A stretch of DNA of 6,096 nt from Comamonadaceae bacterium (GTDB taxonomy: Bacteria; Pseudomonadota; Gammaproteobacteria; Burkholderiales; Burkholderiaceae). The stretch spans positions 1 to 6,096 of the forward strand of contig CANNNH010000095.1 of the NCBI GenBank assembly GCA_947505915.1, written 5' to 3'. This document shows, piece by piece, positions 5,961 to 6,096 of the stretch. The translations under genes and the position numbers were made by a program. The notes below the pieces were generated by a model. That model searched no databases. It saw only the letters and a list, made by a program, of their open reading frames with translations, and was not told the DNA's origin. Numbering within the stretch: position 1 is the stretch's first letter; each line of letters starts with the position of its first letter.

Positions 5961-6096
5961 GTGGCAACAGACCTGCCTCTTCGTACTGTCAAAACCAATA
6001 TTGTTCAGTCTATCCGCGCGTTCAGCGTGGCAGACCTGCAATTTTCGGCCGCTCAACTGGGTTATCACTTTTTGTATGCCAATTTGGCAGATGCCC
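5961..6096 (+). CDS. Probable barstar-family protein, N-terminal part (runs off right edge)
   Basis: The frame starts with GTG at 5961, preceded by AAGGGA (5950-5955) five bases upstream, and stays open for 45 codons to the window end. The visible residues are MATDLPLRTVKTNIVQSIRA followed by a segment ending in HFLYANLADA. The NIVQSIRAF and HFLYANLADA blocks resemble, from memory, the N-terminus of barstar-family (ribonuclease inhibitor) proteins of Burkholderiales, where the strand HFLYANL leads into the first helix. Barstar binds and blocks the RNase barnase in the cytoplasm. The diagnostic downstream part (the FGKN-LDALYDCL region) is outside the window, so family membership is tentative. 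The gene has its own promoter, a direct repeat and a hairpin in its leader. No barnase-like gene is visible upstream; one could lie downstream. Confidence 0.5.
   Translation, partial: MATDLPLRTVKTNIVQSIRAFSVADLQFSAAQLGYHFLYANLADA

Overview
The window looks like ordinary chromosomal DNA of a betaproteobacterium, most likely Burkholderiales/Comamonadaceae. The evidence is moderately high GC, codons favouring C/G at the third position, close resemblance of the encoded proteins to family members I know from that group, and 'TACAAT-N6-ATG' style gene starts. This assignment is by recognition, not by database search. I see no insertion sequence, tRNA, rRNA, CRISPR array or phage gene.

Layout. (1) Positions 1-434, minus strand: the first 144 codons of transketolase (tkt), running off the left edge. 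(2) 435-527: a 93-bp divergent intergenic region with a strong-looking promoter for the plus-strand gene; its -35 box overlaps a weaker candidate on the tkt side. (3) 528-1286, plus: a MurU-like sugar-phosphate nucleotidyltransferase. (4) 1321-2703, plus: Xaa-Pro aminopeptidase PepP with all metal ligands present. (5) 2762-3394, plus: a small secreted protein, probably an outer-membrane beta-barrel, of unknown function. (6) 3464-5785, plus: a full-length malic enzyme fused to a phosphotransacetylase-like domain (MaeB). (7) 5786-5960: a probable terminator, then a good sigma70 promoter and a structured 5' leader. (8) 5961-6096, plus: the first 45 codons of a probable barstar-family protein, running off the right edge.

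The genes are co-directional from 528 onward, but several appear to have their own promoter, so this is more a row of small transcription units than one operon. Functionally they are core metabolism (pentose phosphate pathway, malate to pyruvate), cell-wall precursor recycling, peptide turnover and envelope. The most unusual features are regulatory. Two consecutive genes (murU-like and pepP) have -10 boxes placed so that transcription should begin at the start codon, which predicts leaderless mRNAs. maeB and the barstar-like gene have clear inverted repeats in their predicted leaders. I found no convincing new multi-gene system here.
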